Positions 42,442 to 51,213 of a stretch of DNA of 64,000 bases are shown piece by piece. The position numbers and the translations under genes were made by a program. Source of the DNA: Bdellovibrionales bacterium (GTDB lineage Bacteria; Bdellovibrionota; UBA1018; CAIMNF01); contig CANNBJ010000004.1 in the NCBI GenBank assembly GCA_947502835.1, positions 1-64,000 on the forward strand. The letters are read 5' to 3'. Numbering within the stretch: the stretch's first letter is position 1; each line of letters opens with the position of its first letter. The notes under the pieces are model-generated. The model did no database searches, was not told the DNA's origin, and saw only the letters and a program-made list of their open reading frames with translations.

Positions 42442-43347
42442 CTAAAGATCCCGGAAAAACGGCCCCTCGGGGGTGGGTACCGCTCGAGCGTCAAAAAGAA
42501 CCCCTGTGCTCTTCTTGATTCGAAGAAGGCTTGCGGGCCACGGGAACTTCCGGTTTGCCCCGGTGATCAAATCTTGTGCTGCAAGCTCGGTCCAGAGATG
42601 CATTTTTTCAGGATCCCAAAAGTCCACCGGGAATCCGCCCCGGGAGAGATCTTGATCCCAGCGGGAGGGGATCGCAGAAAGAATCTTGAGAATCTTCACG
42701 CGTCTTCCGGTGAGTGGTCCTCCCACCCATTTTCGCGGAACGACTCTGTAGGTGCGCCAATTTTCCTCAAATTCGGGTGCTTGCAGTCCGGCAAGTTCCA
42801 AAAAGCTCATGCCGTAGGCGCTGCAGCCCGCGCTTTGGCGAAGCAGCGGTCTTGCGTTCAAGCCCGCATAGATTTTGTGGTAGCCGAGTCGCTCATATTC
42901 GCTCAGGTATTCGGTGAGTCTGGAGCAGGTGGTGGTCGAAATATTAAACCTTACAAAATTGCTTCTTCCGGTTTCAAACATGGCAGCAAGGTCTTTTTTG
43001 ATGAACTCCTGGGAATCGAATTTGCCCCTGTAATTCTTGAACACGACCCCCATCCCGTAGCCTTCGAGGAAGATCGCCCTCCTTTCCTCGCTGTTCCCGG
43101 TAGAGGTGACGCCCGAGTAGGTGAGCGAGTTCCCGCATTGCAGTTCCACGAAAACATGCCCGATGGAATGGCGGGCGCCACCCGGAACCTTGGCCACCTG
43201 GTTTCGAAGGGCTGAAAGAGTGAGGCTTCTCGGGCTCGTCCAGCGAGTCGGTGTGGGGGCTTTGATGAAATGCAGGGTGATTTGGTCGGAATAAGCTCTT
43301 GGGCTCAGGAACGGGGAAAGCAAAAGAATCACGAAAAAAGCGCGCAT
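42442..43347 (-). CDS. Exported protein, possibly papain-like fold
   Basis: 301 residues from ATG 43347. Signal peptide about 1-21 (ending RAYS). Not assigned to a family. A His in SIGHVFVEL and a later Cys in SAGCSAYGMSFLEL are arranged as in permuted NlpC/P60 or LRAT-like hydrolases (His first, Cys later), but this is a guess. Five or so cysteines and many aromatic residues fit an exported enzyme. -10 TAGCAT ends 7 nt before the ATG and no ribosome site is present. Confidence 0.68.
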   Translation of the reverse strand: MRAFFVILLLSPFLSPRAYSDQITLHFIKAPTPTRWTSPRSLTLSALRNQVAKVPGGARHSIGHVFVELQCGNSLTYSGVTSTGNSEERRAIFLEGYGMGVVFKNYRGKFDSQEFIKKDLAAMFETGRSNFVRFNISTTTCSRLTEYLSEYERLGYHKIYAGLNARPLLRQSAGCSAYGMSFLELAGLQAPEFEENWRTYRVVPRKWVGGPLTGRRVKILKILSAIPSRWDQDLSRGGFPVDFWDPEKMHLWTELAAQDLITGANRKFPWPASLLRIKKSTGVLFDARAVPTPEGPFFRDL

Positions 43348-43354
43348 TTCATTG

Positions 43355-43383
43355 ATGCTAAAGACCTTCAATTTGCCTGTGCA
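43355..43383 (-). promoter_or_regulatory. Predicted leaderless promoter of the 42442-43347 gene
   Basis: Minus strand: -35 TGCACA (43378-43383), 17-nt spacer, -10 TAGCAT (43355-43360), 7 nt to the ATG. Confidence 0.45.
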
Positions 43384-43668
43384 GATCATATTTATTTGAC
43401 GTGGGTGGAGTCGGCAGTCTTTGCCGGTGGGGCGTCCCTTGGGGTAGGGAGCGCGAACACCCTTGCACGGGGTGGCTTCCCTGAAAAGTCAATTCTTTTC
43501 ATTGGGCCTGGAAGGGTTCCTTGTGCATTCGAGTTGCGTCACAAACAAAAATCCCCGATCCGGAAACTCTCTCTCCCATTTGCCATTCGGTTGTGATGAA
43601 CTATGGAACAGGAAGGAGTGGTAGTGCAGGAGCCCTTCTGGCAAAACCCCGCACTACCGGATCTCATC
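43384..43668. other. Intergenic region and leader upstream of lon
   Basis: This stretch of about 285 bp lies between divergent genes. No small gene with a ribosome site is evident. Weak promoter candidates for lon are TTGCCA-N16-TATGGA (43580-43607) and a heat-shock-like GTTGCG-N14-CCCCGATC (about 43536-43563). Neither is convincing. Confidence 0.4.
43620..43658 (+). promoter_or_regulatory. Inverted repeat in the lon leader
   Basis: Perfect 8-bp arms GGTAGTGC (43620-43627) and GCACTACC (43651-43658), 23 nt apart, ending 10 nt before the ATG at 43669. It could be an operator or an mRNA hairpin that hides the start of lon. It is unlike CIRCE or HspR sites. Confidence 0.45.
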
Positions 43669-46134
43669 ATGAGCAAGCAAGCGAAAACAGAGAAACTGAC
43701 GGTGCCGGTACTTCCTCTTCGGGAAGTGATCGTGTTTCCGCATATGGTGGTTCCTCTCTTTGTAGGACGTGAAAAATCGATTCACGCTCTTGAAGAGTGC
43801 GTTGAGAAAAAGAAGGAGCTTTTTCTTGTGGCCCAGAAGGCTGCAACCACTGTAAATCCGGGCGAAAAGGATATTTTCCAGATCGGCACACTCGGAACGA
43901 TTCTCCAGATCCTGAGACTTCCGGACAATACCGTAAAAGTTCTGATCGAAGGCAAGCGCCGCGCGAAGATGCTGAAGTTCAGCGACGGCGAGCACATGAT
44001 CGAAGCTGACGTGGAAGTCGTCGTCGAAGCAAGCGAGAAGGGCGTGGAGAGTGAAGCTCTTGTTCGTTCCCTCAAGGCGACCTTCGAGAACTACGTAAAA
44101 CTCAATAAGCGGATTCCGCCTGAGATGCTGATGAGCGTGAACGGGATCGAAGATCCCTCCCGTCTCGGAGACGTGATCGTGGCCCACCTCAATCTTCGTT
44201 TCGAAGACAAGCAGATGGTGCTTGAGATCACTGACCCGACCAAGCGTCTGGAAAAGTTGCTTGAGCTCATGCAGGGCGAGATCGAAATCCTGCAGGTCGA
44301 GCGCCGCATCCGCACTCGCGTGAAGAAGCAAATGGAGAAGTCTCAGAAAGAGTACTATCTCAACGAGCAGATGCAGGCGATCCAGAAGGAGCTTGGCGAA
44401 AAAGACGAGTTCAAAGCTGAACTCATGGCAATCGAAAAGCAGATCAAGTCCAAGGCCATGAGCAAGGAAGCCAAGGAAAAAGCGACAAAAGAGCTGAAAA
44501 AGCTCAAGATGATGTCGCCGATGTCGGCCGAAGCCACAGTGGTTCGCAACTACATTGACTGGCTCATCAGTCTTCCTTGGGGCGAGTTCACCGAAGACAG
44601 TCACGATCTGAAAGTCGCAGAAGACATCCTGAACGACGATCACTACGGACTTGAAGATGTGAAGGAGCGCTTGCTCGAGTACCTTGCGGTGCGCACCCTG
44701 ACCGAGAATTCCAAAGGCCAGATCCTTTGCTTCCTCGGGCCTCCGGGTGTGGGGAAAACCTCGCTTGCGCGCTCGATTGCAAAGGCGCTGAACAAGAAGA
44801 TCGTTCGTGCCTCGATGGGCGGAGTCCGGGATGAAGCCGAGATCCGCGGTCATCGTCGGACCTACGTGGGAGCACTCCCCGGGAAGATCATCCAGAGCCT
44901 GAAAAAGGCCGGATCCTCAAACCCTGTGTTCCTTCTCGATGAGGTCGACAAGATGAGCATGGACTTCAGGGGTGATCCTTCTTCGGCCCTTCTGGAAGTG
45001 CTCGATCCTGAGCAGAACATGAACTTCGGCGATCATTACCTTGAAGTCGATTACGACCTCTCGAAGGTGATGTTCGTTCTCACTGCAAACTCGATCAGCG
45101 GGATTCCACGCCCGCTTCTCGATCGTATGGAAGTGATCACGATCTCGGGTTACACCGAAATCGAGAAGTACAACATTGCCAAGAAATACCTGCTCACCAA
45201 GCAAATGGAGCAGCATGGTCTGAAGGCCGAGGACATCGCAGTCGATGACGATGCTCTTCGCAATGTGATCCGACTGTACACCCGTGAGGCGGGTGTGCGG
45301 AACCTGGAGCGCTTGATGGCGACTCTTTGCCGGAAGGTGGCGAAGAAGCTTGTCGATCAGCGGCTTGAGGCGGTGAAGAGCAAGAAGTCCGACAAAATTG
45401 GCGTGATCCGCGTGAAGAGCGAGGATCTCGAAGAAATGCTCGGGCCACCACGCTACCTTGCCAACAAGCTCGAAGAGAACAACGAAGTCGGTCTTACAAA
45501 CGGTCTTGCCTACACCGAAATGGGTGGCGAGATGCTTCAGATCGAAGTCTCTGTTGTTCCGGGCAAGGGCGCGGTCAAGATCACCGGTAAACTCGGCGAT
45601 GTGATGCAAGAGTCGGCAACGACTGCGATGTCTTATGTGCGTTCGCGCGCAGAGGCCTTGGGTCTGAGCCCTGACTTCTATCAGAACATCGACATCCACT
45701 TGCATGTGCCTGAAGGGGCGGTGCCGAAGGATGGTCCTTCTGCCGGGATCACGATGACGACTGCGATCACAAGTGCGCTCACCAAAATCCCTGTAAAGCG
45801 GGATGTGGCGATGACCGGAGAGGTGACTCTTCGCGGTCGAGTGCTTCCGATCGGTGGTCTGAAGGAGAAACTCCTTGCCGCGAAGATTGCGGGCATTAAG
45901 ACCGTGCTGATTCCGAAGGACAACGTTGCGGATCTGAAAAAGATCCCGATCGACATCAAGGAAGGGATCAAGATCATTCCTGTCGATCACGTGGATCAGG
46001 TGCTTCGCTGTGCGCTCCAGCTTGAGAAGCCCGAGGAGTTCCTGGCCAAGGCGGGTGGGGTAGGTGATATCCCTGCTGCGATCCTTGAGAAGGCAACCAG
46101 CAAGACCAAAGGTGCGAGTGCTGTAAAGCACTGA
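43669..46134 (+). CDS. lon: ATP-dependent protease Lon
   Basis: 821 residues from ATG 43669; an in-frame ATG at 43603 would add 22 residues that do not look like Lon. The N-terminal substrate domain begins [23 protein letters not shown]. The AAA+ domain has GPPGVGKT and FLLDEVDK. The protease domain has the Ser in [11 protein letters not shown] and the Lys in [10 protein letters not shown]. It degrades damaged and regulatory proteins. It is single, with a terminator after it; an inverted repeat lies just before the start. Confidence 0.96.
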   Translation: MSKQAKTEKLTVPVLPLREVIVFPHMVVPLFVGREKSIHALEECVEKKKELFLVAQKAATTVNPGEKDIFQIGTLGTILQILRLPDNTVKVLIEGKRRAKMLKFSDGEHMIEADVEVVVEASEKGVESEALVRSLKATFENYVKLNKRIPPEMLMSVNGIEDPSRLGDVIVAHLNLRFEDKQMVLEITDPTKRLEKLLELMQGEIEILQVERRIRTRVKKQMEKSQKEYYLNEQMQAIQKELGEKDEFKAELMAIEKQIKSKAMSKEAKEKATKELKKLKMMSPMSAEATVVRNYIDWLISLPWGEFTEDSHDLKVAEDILNDDHYGLEDVKERLLEYLAVRTLTENSKGQILCFLGPPGVGKTSLARSIAKALNKKIVRASMGGVRDEAEIRGHRRTYVGALPGKIIQSLKKAGSSNPVFLLDEVDKMSMDFRGDPSSALLEVLDPEQNMNFGDHYLEVDYDLSKVMFVLTANSISGIPRPLLDRMEVITISGYTEIEKYNIAKKYLLTKQMEQHGLKAEDIAVDDDALRNVIRLYTREAGVRNLERLMATLCRKVAKKLVDQRLEAVKSKKSDKIGVIRVKSEDLEEMLGPPRYLANKLEENNEVGLTNGLAYTEMGGEMLQIEVSVVPGKGAVKITGKLGDVMQESATTAMSYVRSRAEALGLSPDFYQNIDIHLHVPEGAVPKDGPSAGITMTTAITSALTKIPVKRDVAMTGEVTLRGRVLPIGGLKEKLLAAKIAGIKTVLIPKDNVADLKKIPIDIKEGIKIIPVDHVDQVLRCALQLEKPEEFLAKAGGVGDIPAAILEKATSKTKGASAVKH

Positions 46135-46171
46135 GTTTTCGGGGGCTTGCCCCCATAAAGCATAACCATTG

Positions 46172-46205
46172 AACCCCCGGAGGAATTTCTTCCGGGGGTT
46201 TTTAT
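46172..46205 (+). terminator. Rho-independent terminator after lon
   Basis: Stem AACCCCCGGA (46172-46181) with TCCGGGGGTT (46191-46200), then TTTATT. A smaller hairpin (GGGGGCTTGCCCCC, 46141-46154) precedes it. Confidence 0.93.
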
Positions 46206-46283
46206 TAGGGCTTGGCAAAAAGAAGAGTGATTTGGTTTTTAAAGATTGACTAATTTAATCAAAAAAGAGAAAAGATCCGTCTC

Positions 46284-48326
46284 ATGAAGAAAACAATCCT
46301 TTCGGTCATGAGTCTTTCCGCTCTTTTTAACCTCCCCCTAAATGCTGTTTCCGAGGTCCAGGAGGCAGATGATTTGATTGCCCAAATCCTTCGCGAAAAA
46401 GAAGTGACTCATATTTGCACCGAACTTGAGCTTAACTATTCCGGCTGGCGTTTGAAGGCGAGGATCAAGCAGGGAGAGGGGTTTTTGCTGAACCCGGAGA
46501 GTAAACGAGCGGCACTTCCTGTGGCTGACGGCAAATGGATCTGCGAACATTTTTTGGAGAAAGAGAAAAAGGCAGTAGACCCCGATTTGAATGGTTTGTC
46601 CGAGAGGGACAGGAACTTCAAAATAGCAAAAAGCAATTTGGAGTATTCCGATCGCTTGCAAGGTTTGATTGCGGCTTTCAAGGATTCTCACTTGAGTATC
46701 TGGAGAAGGACACTTCGAGCAGAGGTTTTTTACGGATTTTCATTAAAGGAAATAGCCGGAAACTTCTATATTTCAGATATCGGTAAAGCCACTGAAGCTC
46801 TCTGGAGTAAATTGGGCTCGAATGCGCCGAATGTCGGCGATCAGGTCATCTCGTGGAATGGTCAAGACCTTGAAAAGGCTTTGAAGCCCATGATGAGGCT
46901 AGTATCTGGCTCCACCGAGCGGGCAATTCGTGCGGAGGCCCTAAGGGCACTCACGAGGAGGCGGTTCTCTTACCCGGACTCAGCCGAGGTGGAAATTGTG
47001 TTTATTCCTCAGGGGCAGAGCCATCAAAAACAAGCAACCGCGTCGCTTTTTTTTGATGAAGGACGCTCTGACGAAGTTTCCAAATCATCGAATGTGGCTC
47101 GAAGCTTGGATGATCTTGCGTATTTGGATCACATCAAAGCCATCAATTACAAATCTTTGAAACAGGAGCAAAAGCCGGAAGGCGACTCTGATAAGGTAAG
47201 GCTCCTGATTAAAAGGAGTTTTTTGGAAGACTATCGCAACGAGTTGGCCGACAACCTCATGGAATGGACCCGTTATTGCAACTCAGACCATGAAACGATT
47301 GCGATCACCGGAAGATTGAAGTCGGATCAAAGTGTTGCTTACCTGAAGATTCATGGATTCAGCGATCGAAGGAGTTTTTGGACAGTTGCCTCAAAGGGAA
47401 ATTCAGAGTGCGGACATGGAGCAAGTGTTCAAAAAAGCGAAGAGGATCTGAAAGAACAGTTGAGGATTTTTTTGACTGAATTTTCGAGAAGAATCCTGAA
47501 AGAATCTACTCCAAGGGTGATCCTTGACCTTCGCCATAATGGAGGAGGGAACTCTGAAAATGTGAATAAACTGGTTTCCCTCTTTTTGGAAAGCGGAAGA
47601 TCCGCGAAGGGATCGAGAGATTATCATTTTCTCTCGTATCTCACCAACCAGGTAAAGGCCGGTGTGATCCATCAGGAACTGGGATATGACCACTCCGCTG
47701 ATTATGAGAATGAAGCGCTTGCAAAATGGCGGGAACAGCTTGCAACCGAAAGGCGCTTCTCAGCGAATGCCAGAGAGGAAGACAAAATCTTCATTTCACC
47801 CCCGGCGCCGCAGAAAAAAATCGAATCCGCAGGGGTTTTCTCTTCAAATCCTGATCTTTTGGTTTGGACCGGTTCGGGTTGTGTGAGTGCTTGTGAGGAG
47901 GCTGTGATGGTTTTTTCTGACAATCGGCTCGCCAAAGTCATGGGGACTCCCACCGCAGGAACCGGAATGGGGATGTACTCGGATTCGGATTTTTCAACTC
48001 TCTCCAAAACCCATGATATTTACTATGCCTTAAGTTTCTTCGGTCCACCCGTTGTGAATTCATCGTGTGAAAATGCGAGTGTCGCAACACACACGCCTGC
48101 ACAGATCCTCGAGTGCAGGATTCAAGGAATTTCAGAAAATCGACCTGCCAAAATCGATCTTCCCTATGAGGAAACCCTCGAAGACTTGCTGAAGAACGGA
48201 AAAGGCTGGATCGATCAGAGTCGATCGTATTTCTCCCAGGGTTCGAAGGAAGGGGCTGTACCTGGCGAGAGTCATGATTCTGGCGGCAGTAGTCCGATCG
48301 CAGAGCCCGCCCCGGCCAAACATTGA
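46284..48326 (+). CDS. Exported S41-family peptidase-like protein
   Basis: 680 residues. Signal peptide about 1-22. The C-terminal half has the S41 (tail-specific protease) layout: VILDLRHNGGGN near residue 413, and the nucleophile region SGCVSACEEAVMVF, in which the Ser before A-C-E-E would be catalytic, followed by GTPTAGTG. The N-terminal 350 residues have a possible PDZ-like part (VGDQVISWNGQDLEKAL). It is much larger than CtpA proteases. It would act in the periplasm or outside. A weak promoter, TTGGTT-N16-TTTAAT, lies at 46232-46259. Confidence 0.82.
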   Translation: MKKTILSVMSLSALFNLPLNAVSEVQEADDLIAQILREKEVTHICTELELNYSGWRLKARIKQGEGFLLNPESKRAALPVADGKWICEHFLEKEKKAVDPDLNGLSERDRNFKIAKSNLEYSDRLQGLIAAFKDSHLSIWRRTLRAEVFYGFSLKEIAGNFYISDIGKATEALWSKLGSNAPNVGDQVISWNGQDLEKALKPMMRLVSGSTERAIRAEALRALTRRRFSYPDSAEVEIVFIPQGQSHQKQATASLFFDEGRSDEVSKSSNVARSLDDLAYLDHIKAINYKSLKQEQKPEGDSDKVRLLIKRSFLEDYRNELADNLMEWTRYCNSDHETIAITGRLKSDQSVAYLKIHGFSDRRSFWTVASKGNSECGHGASVQKSEEDLKEQLRIFLTEFSRRILKESTPRVILDLRHNGGGNSENVNKLVSLFLESGRSAKGSRDYHFLSYLTNQVKAGVIHQELGYDHSADYENEALAKWREQLATERRFSANAREEDKIFISPPAPQKKIESAGVFSSNPDLLVWTGSGCVSACEEAVMVFSDNRLAKVMGTPTAGTGMGMYSDSDFSTLSKTHDIYYALSFFGPPVVNSSCENASVATHTPAQILECRIQGISENRPAKIDLPYEETLEDLLKNGKGWIDQSRSYFSQGSKEGAVPGESHDSGGSSPIAEPAPAKH

Positions 48327-48421
48327 ATCTGCTGCAATGTTAAATTTGATGTGAGCTGCTCCTGCGTTGGAAAGAAAACGGCTTTTCTACAGTGATTTCG
48401 AGGTCTAGCCGAAAAGGGGAC

Positions 48422-49753
48422 ATGGGGTCATGGATCTCCTTAAAACCTTTCAAATTCCACGCAATGCTCTTGGCATCGCTCCTGATCGGAGCAGACGTCC
48501 TCGCTCAGGGTACGAGACCCGAGGGCAAGCCAGAAGAAAAGGAAGAGGAATCCGTCGAGCTTTGGGTCCCTCTTTCGGGTTTGACGGCAGGCTCAGGTCT
48601 TGAACGGTTTCGTGGGGACTATCGGAATGAGGCGAATCAGAATTGGTTTCAGAGTCAGGGGCTGAGTGGACCTCCCCAATCACAAACTTTGAAATTTGAT
48701 GGGGCCTTACGCTCGAAAGGTTTCGAGCTGAACAGAGGAGTCCGCGAGCTCACTCGACAGCCCCAAGGTCTCCTTGGGAAATATGATCTTCTGACGTTGA
48801 TGGAGGGAGGGCTCGGGGGCGGGTTGAGCCTGTCCAGGATTCAAAACATGGATGTGCAGTTTCAGAGCGATAATCCTGACGCACAAACCTCAGGCCCTTT
48901 GGGCAATGCCGTCGTGAATAGCCTTCAACAAGGGATCTGTGCCAGCTCTGAAAACTACGTAAATGGGTTTGCAGCGGTTCAAGGGGTTGTAAATTTACTT
49001 CCGGTTATGGTCTCTCTGAACCAGGGGGTTATGAAGGGCTGTGAAATCGGACCCTCGCTCACATTTGGAGCCAATGCTCAGGTCCAGACTTCAGAGAATC
49101 CCCTATTTACAATTCAAAAAGAGAGCTTTCAACATAACAGGGTAGACCCAAAGACCGGAAAGGTATTGGGCGAGGCCTCTATGCCTTGGATGCGGGATCC
49201 ACAAGGAATTCTGGCCGATGCATCTCCGGGTACGGGCGGAGTGAATGCGAATCTCGGAGTTCAGTATGGGGCTGGGGGATTTGTAAAATTCAACGGCGAT
49301 CCAAGGAAGGTGAAGCTGCTCTCCGTGGCCGCCGGTGGAAGAACCGAGGCTTTCGTGAGTCCAAAATCGATTTCTCCGGGGGTGAAGGTGGGGAAGTTCT
49401 TTACAGCTGAATACTTGTCGGGTTCCTCGAAGGTAAAGGTCGACTACCTCGTTCTTCCTGAGGCAAAGCTATTTGGTTCAGATATGATTCCGGATGGCTT
49501 GAATTCCAGGGGAAGTGAGGCTGCCGAGGGGGCGCAACGAATCCTGACTTGCGAGTATCAGGGGCCAGCGGTGGGTGGGAAGCGCATTCAGGTTTTCCCC
49601 ATGGTGAAGGTTCGGGTTTCTAGAAGCCGTCTCAAAGAAGGCTCGCTTTCGCTCGAGGAGCTTCCGAGTCATTTTTTTCTGCCGGCAGGTTCTCGTGATT
49701 TTAATTCTGAGTTCTTGGAAGTCGGATTGATGATCCGCTTCGGAAAACGATGA
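48422..49753 (+). CDS. Exported protein, outer-membrane-like C-terminus
   Basis: 443 residues, not recognised. AAGGGGA lies just before the ATG; a GTG 30 bp earlier is less likely. A signal sequence (about 12-29, ending VLAQ) is followed by an acidic stretch, a Gly-rich central region and a C-terminus with alternating strands that ends FLEVGLMIRFGKR, as in barrel proteins. It is followed 12 bp later by another exported protein of similar size and ending, so the two probably form one operon and a shared envelope function. Confidence 0.7.
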   Translation: MGSWISLKPFKFHAMLLASLLIGADVLAQGTRPEGKPEEKEEESVELWVPLSGLTAGSGLERFRGDYRNEANQNWFQSQGLSGPPQSQTLKFDGALRSKGFELNRGVRELTRQPQGLLGKYDLLTLMEGGLGGGLSLSRIQNMDVQFQSDNPDAQTSGPLGNAVVNSLQQGICASSENYVNGFAAVQGVVNLLPVMVSLNQGVMKGCEIGPSLTFGANAQVQTSENPLFTIQKESFQHNRVDPKTGKVLGEASMPWMRDPQGILADASPGTGGVNANLGVQYGAGGFVKFNGDPRKVKLLSVAAGGRTEAFVSPKSISPGVKVGKFFTAEYLSGSSKVKVDYLVLPEAKLFGSDMIPDGLNSRGSEAAEGAQRILTCEYQGPAVGGKRIQVFPMVKVRVSRSRLKEGSLSLEELPSHFFLPAGSRDFNSEFLEVGLMIRFGKR

Positions 49754-49765
49754 GGAGCGAGCTTG

Positions 49766-51160
49766 GTGAAGAGTTGCCAAAAAATTCTATTCTCGCTGGC
49801 ATCGCTCCTGATGGCTTCACTCTCTTTTGCCGAGGAGGCAAGGGGTCAGGATGCGAGCCCGGATGCGGTGACCAATCATTTGATCCAGCAAGTTCTCAAG
49901 ATCAACAAACAGGAAGCGGCCTGTTCCGCAAGTCCAACCCCCAGCCAAAGTCCTGCTCCCCAACCCCAGGTAACGAATGTCGAAACGGTGGAATATGTCT
50001 GTACTTCATCCACACCGGATCCGAAAGATTCGAAGGTCCAACCGGAACGCTTCCTGCTTGAGATCTCTCACGTCAATGACAATCACCTCCTGGGCCTGCT
50101 CAAGTCGGGCGATGATAAAGGCATGACCTCGGGCTTTGATTTGAAGGGGACTTTCAAGGTCAAATCGGACCTCGAATTCACGGCGCTTCTTCAATCGGAA
50201 CTTTATACGAAAGCGCTGACTCCGGATGATTTCTTGCAGGTTACGATACCCGGTTCCACGATCCTGAATCAGGTAATTGATCCGGTTACAGGGCAGTTGA
50301 TCTCCGAGTCGTTCCGACAGAATCAATCTGTTGTTTTGCAACCATCTCCAGATGGCCCCGCGGCGGGTAGCGGGGAGCCTGTTCGATTGATTGATGTGGC
50401 TCGTTTTCTTGCTCAACTCAAGAAGGGAAAAGACCTGTATTTTCTAGTTGACCTTGGAGTGGAGAGCAGAAAAAGAACCCCGTGGCTTGGGGCAGGGATA
50501 CAAGATCCTTGGCACAAGCTGATCAACGCGAATCAATACAACTACCTGTCGCCCGAGGGTGGTGTAGGCGGGATCGTAGAATATCAAGAGACAGGGAGAC
50601 AGAACCCGGGGGAAGGTCTTAATACCAGCGGAAATATCCATGATTTCACCCTCACCACCTATCAATGGGAAGGATCCAGGCTCGGAAAAGAAGTGCTGAA
50701 GCGGCCCATAGCATCTTGGGCGGGGCTTCTCGGGATCGGAGCGGGAATAGAAAAAACCTTGCTTCAAGCACCATGCAAATGTGAATTGGTGGCCAAAGCA
50801 AGTTCAAAACTGAATCTGGTCATCGAAAAGAACGGACTGGGAGAGAACAGCAGACTCGAAAACGAGGTCGTCCTCAAGATGAAGGTGAAACGCATCTCTC
50901 TCACGGGTGCCTTCGAGATGGAGTACTTTTTTGTGAAAGATGAATCACAGCCGGGTTCCGAGCAGGAAACCTCACCGGGGAATCAGGTGGGAAAGGGGGC
51001 GAGCATTGAACTCTCCCTTGCTCCTTCCGCGAAGTCAAAGGGGAAGGTTTTTGTGACCCCTTTCATGAAGCTCGGAAAAAAAGACGGCCGATTGATGTTC
51101 GAGCAATTCAATGATCCGGATTCCCTGATGACCCTCGGTTTCAGAATCGGCTTCAGGTGA
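49766..51160 (+). CDS. Exported barrel-like protein, weakly LpxR-like
   Basis: 464 residues from GTG 49766 (TTG 49763 also possible); GAGGAG lies 9 nt upstream. Signal peptide about 1-22, then a Pro/Ser linker (about 50-75). The mature part contains HVNDNHLL, DDKGMTSGFDL and LLQSELYTKALTPDD, an order that recalls the LpxR lipid A 3-O-deacylase barrel (N-D, then D-x-x-Y-T-x-G, then Y-T-P), and ends LGFRIGFR. The likeness is faint and the enzyme function unproven. Confidence 0.68.
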   Translation: MKSCQKILFSLASLLMASLSFAEEARGQDASPDAVTNHLIQQVLKINKQEAACSASPTPSQSPAPQPQVTNVETVEYVCTSSTPDPKDSKVQPERFLLEISHVNDNHLLGLLKSGDDKGMTSGFDLKGTFKVKSDLEFTALLQSELYTKALTPDDFLQVTIPGSTILNQVIDPVTGQLISESFRQNQSVVLQPSPDGPAAGSGEPVRLIDVARFLAQLKKGKDLYFLVDLGVESRKRTPWLGAGIQDPWHKLINANQYNYLSPEGGVGGIVEYQETGRQNPGEGLNTSGNIHDFTLTTYQWEGSRLGKEVLKRPIASWAGLLGIGAGIEKTLLQAPCKCELVAKASSKLNLVIEKNGLGENSRLENEVVLKMKVKRISLTGAFEMEYFFVKDESQPGSEQETSPGNQVGKGASIELSLAPSAKSKGKVFVTPFMKLGKKDGRLMFEQFNDPDSLMTLGFRIGFR

Positions 51161-51199
51161 ATCCCTGAATCACAAGTCTGGAGGTCTCCTGTCTTTCAT

Positions 51200-51205
51200 G
51201 ATACA
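51200..51205 (+). promoter_or_regulatory. Candidate -10 box of the ABC-F gene (leaderless)
   Basis: GATACA ends 8 nt before the ATG at 51214. No good -35 and no ribosome site can be seen. Confidence 0.35.
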
Positions 51206-51213
51206 ACCAAGCG

